Assembly: GCA_905370385.1 (NCBI GenBank)
Contig: CAJPKN010000078.1
Location: 1-7,161, forward strand
Reading direction: 5' to 3'
Source of the DNA: Stomatobaculum longum
GTDB taxonomy: Bacteria; Bacillota; Clostridia; Lachnospirales; Lachnospiraceae
Length of the DNA stretch: 7,161 nucleotides
Shown here: one piece after another, positions 5,661 to 7,161 of the stretch
Layout of the letters: each line of letters begins with the position of its first letter
Numbering within the stretch: the stretch's first letter is position 1
Made by a program: the position numbers and the translations under genes
Notes under the pieces: model-generated
The model's input: only the letters and a program-made list of their open reading frames with translations
What the model was told of the DNA's origin: nothing
Databases searched by the model: none

Positions 5661-6975
5661 TGTCCTTCTCTCCGCCTGCAAGATCGACGTTTTTACCTTT
5701 GTTTTTGCGTTTGGTTGCGACGCGCTCATCGTACATTGCAACCATATTTGCCTTGGAAGCAAGCGACCCCGGCTTGGCATTCTTCTGATAGTATGCCGTC
5801 GAATCTTCGACTTGCTTCATCGTTCTCTCGGTGCGCTGACGCTGACGCTCTTCTTCGTTCTTCTCCGCTTCCTCTTGGCGCTTAACTTCGCGAAGCAGTC
5901 GATCCGAGTTACTCTTTACGAGTGCCGGATTCTTTCCCTCGCGTATCGCCTTCTCGTTTGCCTTTTCCGTATTCTTTCTTACAATCTCATCGACATCCAT
6001 TTTGCTGAGCTGCGCGTTGATTACGAGCTGCTGAAGCATACGGCAAAGTCCGCTGGCAACCCAGTAAATACCGATACCTGCCGGAAGGGTGAAGCAGAAG
6101 AAGAGTGACATGACGGGCATCATCGTGTTCATGCTCTGCATCTGCTGCGCCATCATATTGTCATCATCGACTTTTGCCTTGTTGTTCTTTGTGCCGGCGG
6201 TCATGAGTTTTGCCGAGTACCACTGTATCCCCGCAGAAAGGAAGGGGATAATCCATGCGAGATTCGGACTGTTAATGCCCTGGAACGGCGGTGTCGCAAG
6301 ATTGACGCCGAGGAAGTAGTTCATCTTCGCAATCTCTGCGGAACCTGTGGAAATGACCGATGCCAGTGCCGGATAAGCCTGCTCAAGGCTGTTCCACTGC
6401 GCGGGCGTAAACTTATAGAGGAAATCAATGACATTCTGTACCGCGGAGGTATCCGTCAACACCGGTTTTACCTTCGGTGCGATTTCGCTCAGTGTGCTCA
6501 CAAAATTGCCCTGCTGCATTACCGGCGTTGCAATGCTCTCGAAAACCCGGTACACCGAAGGAACATAGCCCGGGATCTTATAGATAACCTGGTAGAGACC
6601 GAAGAGAATCGGCATCTGAATCAGCAGGAAAAGGCAGCTGCCGCTCATGCTCGTTCCGTACTTTTGATAGACTGCGCGCGTCTCTGCCTGCATGCGCGCC
6701 ATCGAGACCTGATCTGTCTTTCCCTTATACTTTTTCTGAACTGCCTGCAGTTCCGGCTGCATAACACTCATCAACTTCGAGGACTTCTGCTGTGACACCG
6801 TAAGAGGCCACATCAAAAGGTTCGTGATGACGGTGAAGAGAATAATGCTGAGTCCGATGTTCGTAATGCCGAACTGACTCGTGAAACGGAACAGTGCGTC
6901 CATGATCATTCCAAGGACGTAAGCGACCTGACCGATAATCGGCGCGGATGACTTTGTCAAAAAAATAAGCTCCAA
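5650..6975 (-). CDS. yidC: Membrane protein insertase YidC/Oxa1/SpoIIIJ family
   Basis: YidC inserts proteins into the cytoplasmic membrane, alone or with SecYEG. The 441-residue product has hydrophobic segments at about 12-28, 37-58, 112-132, 239-257 and 286-312, matching the five-helix Oxa1 core. The conserved GLSIILFT start of the first core helix (41-48) is followed by the cytoplasmic coiled-coil hairpin (about 60-105, KSSKLMSVMQPELQAVQKKY). A ~105-residue extracytoplasmic stretch (133-238) is much longer than in Bacillus, and there is a charged ~125-residue cytoplasmic tail (317-441) likely to contact ribosomes. No lipobox or cleavable signal peptide is visible. The hydrophilic-groove Arg (B. 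subtilis SpoIIIJ Arg73) aligns with Asn52. The start is TTG with AGGAGG 6 nt upstream, 24 nt after yidD. Its end overlaps jag. Confidence 0.96.
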   Translation of the reverse strand: MELIFLTKSSAPIIGQVAYVLGMIMDALFRFTSQFGITNIGLSIILFTVITNLLMWPLTVSQQKSSKLMSVMQPELQAVQKKYKGKTDQVSMARMQAETRAVYQKYGTSMSGSCLFLLIQMPILFGLYQVIYKIPGYVPSVYRVFESIATPVMQQGNFVSTLSEIAPKVKPVLTDTSAVQNVIDFLYKFTPAQWNSLEQAYPALASVISTGSAEIAKMNYFLGVNLATPPFQGINSPNLAWIIPFLSAGIQWYSAKLMTAGTKNNKAKVDDDNMMAQQMQSMNTMMPVMSLFFCFTLPAGIGIYWVASGLCRMLQQLVINAQLSKMDVDEIVRKNTEKANEKAIREGKNPALVKSNSDRLLREVKRQEEAEKNEEERQRQRTERTMKQVEDSTAYYQKNAKPGSLASKANMVAMYDERVATKRKNKGKNVDLAGGEKDNED

Positions 6976-6981
6976 GGCTTG

Positions 6982-6987
6982 CCTCCT
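6982..6987 (-). promoter_or_regulatory. Ribosome binding site fixing the yidC TTG start
   Basis: AGGAGG on the minus strand lies 6 nt before the TTG at 6975-6973. It is a full-strength Shine-Dalgarno and supports the TTG start. The resulting N-terminus places a hydrophobic segment shortly after MELIFLTKSS. Confidence 0.85.
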
Positions 6988-6999
6988 ATTACTTCAATT

Positions 7000-7161
7000 T
7001 TACGGAACCGGGTCATATCCGCCCTTTGAGAAGGGATGACAACGCAAAATACGCAAGAGTGCCATTTTTCCGCCCTTCCATGCACCGTACTTTTCAATTG
7101 CCTCCAGCGCATACTGCGAGCAGGTCGGGTAAAACCTGCAATGACAGCGCCCCTTATAGGG
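7000..7161 (-). CDS. yidD: Membrane protein insertion efficiency factor YidD, 3' part
   Basis: The window holds the last 53 codons and the TAA stop; the 5' end is off the right edge. The visible protein carries the family core [20 protein letters not shown] (6-25 of the fragment) and [17 protein letters not shown] (37-53), both diagnostic for YidD (DUF37). YidD is a small, Cys-containing, membrane-associated protein encoded between rnpA and yidC that modestly improves YidC-dependent insertion. The full protein is usually 70-85 residues, so about 20-30 residues are missing. The stop codon lies 24 nt before yidC, indicating a shared transcript. No internal defect is seen. Confidence 0.95.
   Translation of the reverse strand, partial: PYKGRCHCRFYPTCSQYALEAIEKYGAWKGGKMALLRILRCHPFSKGGYDPVP

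Noticed and set aside
5661..5780. N-terminal extension of jag to 5780
   Set aside because: It would be a 40-residue tail inside yidC with no family counterpart; the ATG at 5660 has its own ribosome binding site.

Overview
This window looks like an origin-proximal segment of a Firmicutes chromosome. All recognisable genes lie on the minus strand, in the conserved order yidD-yidC-jag-mnmE-mnmG-rsmG, the block that normally follows dnaA/rpmH/rnpA on one side of oriC. The sequence of YidC (a GSC-type second core helix and a large extracytoplasmic loop), the moderate GC content and the parS motifs fit Clostridia, most likely Lachnospiraceae. That placement comes from family memory, not from a search. 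By synteny, oriC, dnaA, rpmH and rnpA would lie beyond the right edge, and replication would run leftward, in the same direction as transcription.

Right to left, the layout is as follows. The 3' part of yidD (7000-7161) and yidC (5650-6975) specify a membrane-insertion helper and the insertase. jag/khpB (4770-5660) overlaps the end of yidC by 11 nt and encodes a Jag_N-KH-R3H RNA-binding protein. A strong intrinsic terminator (4724-4764) follows jag, so the next genes form at least a partly separate unit. mnmE (3324-4694, TTG start) and mnmG (1406-3316) encode the two subunits of the tRNA wobble-uridine modification complex. rsmG (645-1409) encodes the 16S rRNA G527 methyltransferase and overlaps mnmG by ATGA. 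A second terminator (511-554) closes the cluster.

The left 644 bases hold no convincing gene. They carry three ParB-binding parS sites (184-199, 457-472 and a perfect 489-504), a 14-bp palindrome, and an 18-bp tandem repeat (1-80) that would encode Lys-Ala-Lys-Ala-Lys-Pro on the minus strand if translated. The parS cluster suggests that the chromosome partition genes (parA/parB or noc) lie close by, perhaps just beyond the left edge.

No new multi-gene system is visible. The points most worth a second look are: an MnmE G domain with a Cys and a Thr in the P-loop where the family has Gly and the K+-binding Asn; a YidC with Asn in place of the hydrophilic-groove Arg; the parS cluster, including a 26-bp perfect palindrome next to the operon terminator; and the Lys/Ala/Pro repeat at the left edge.
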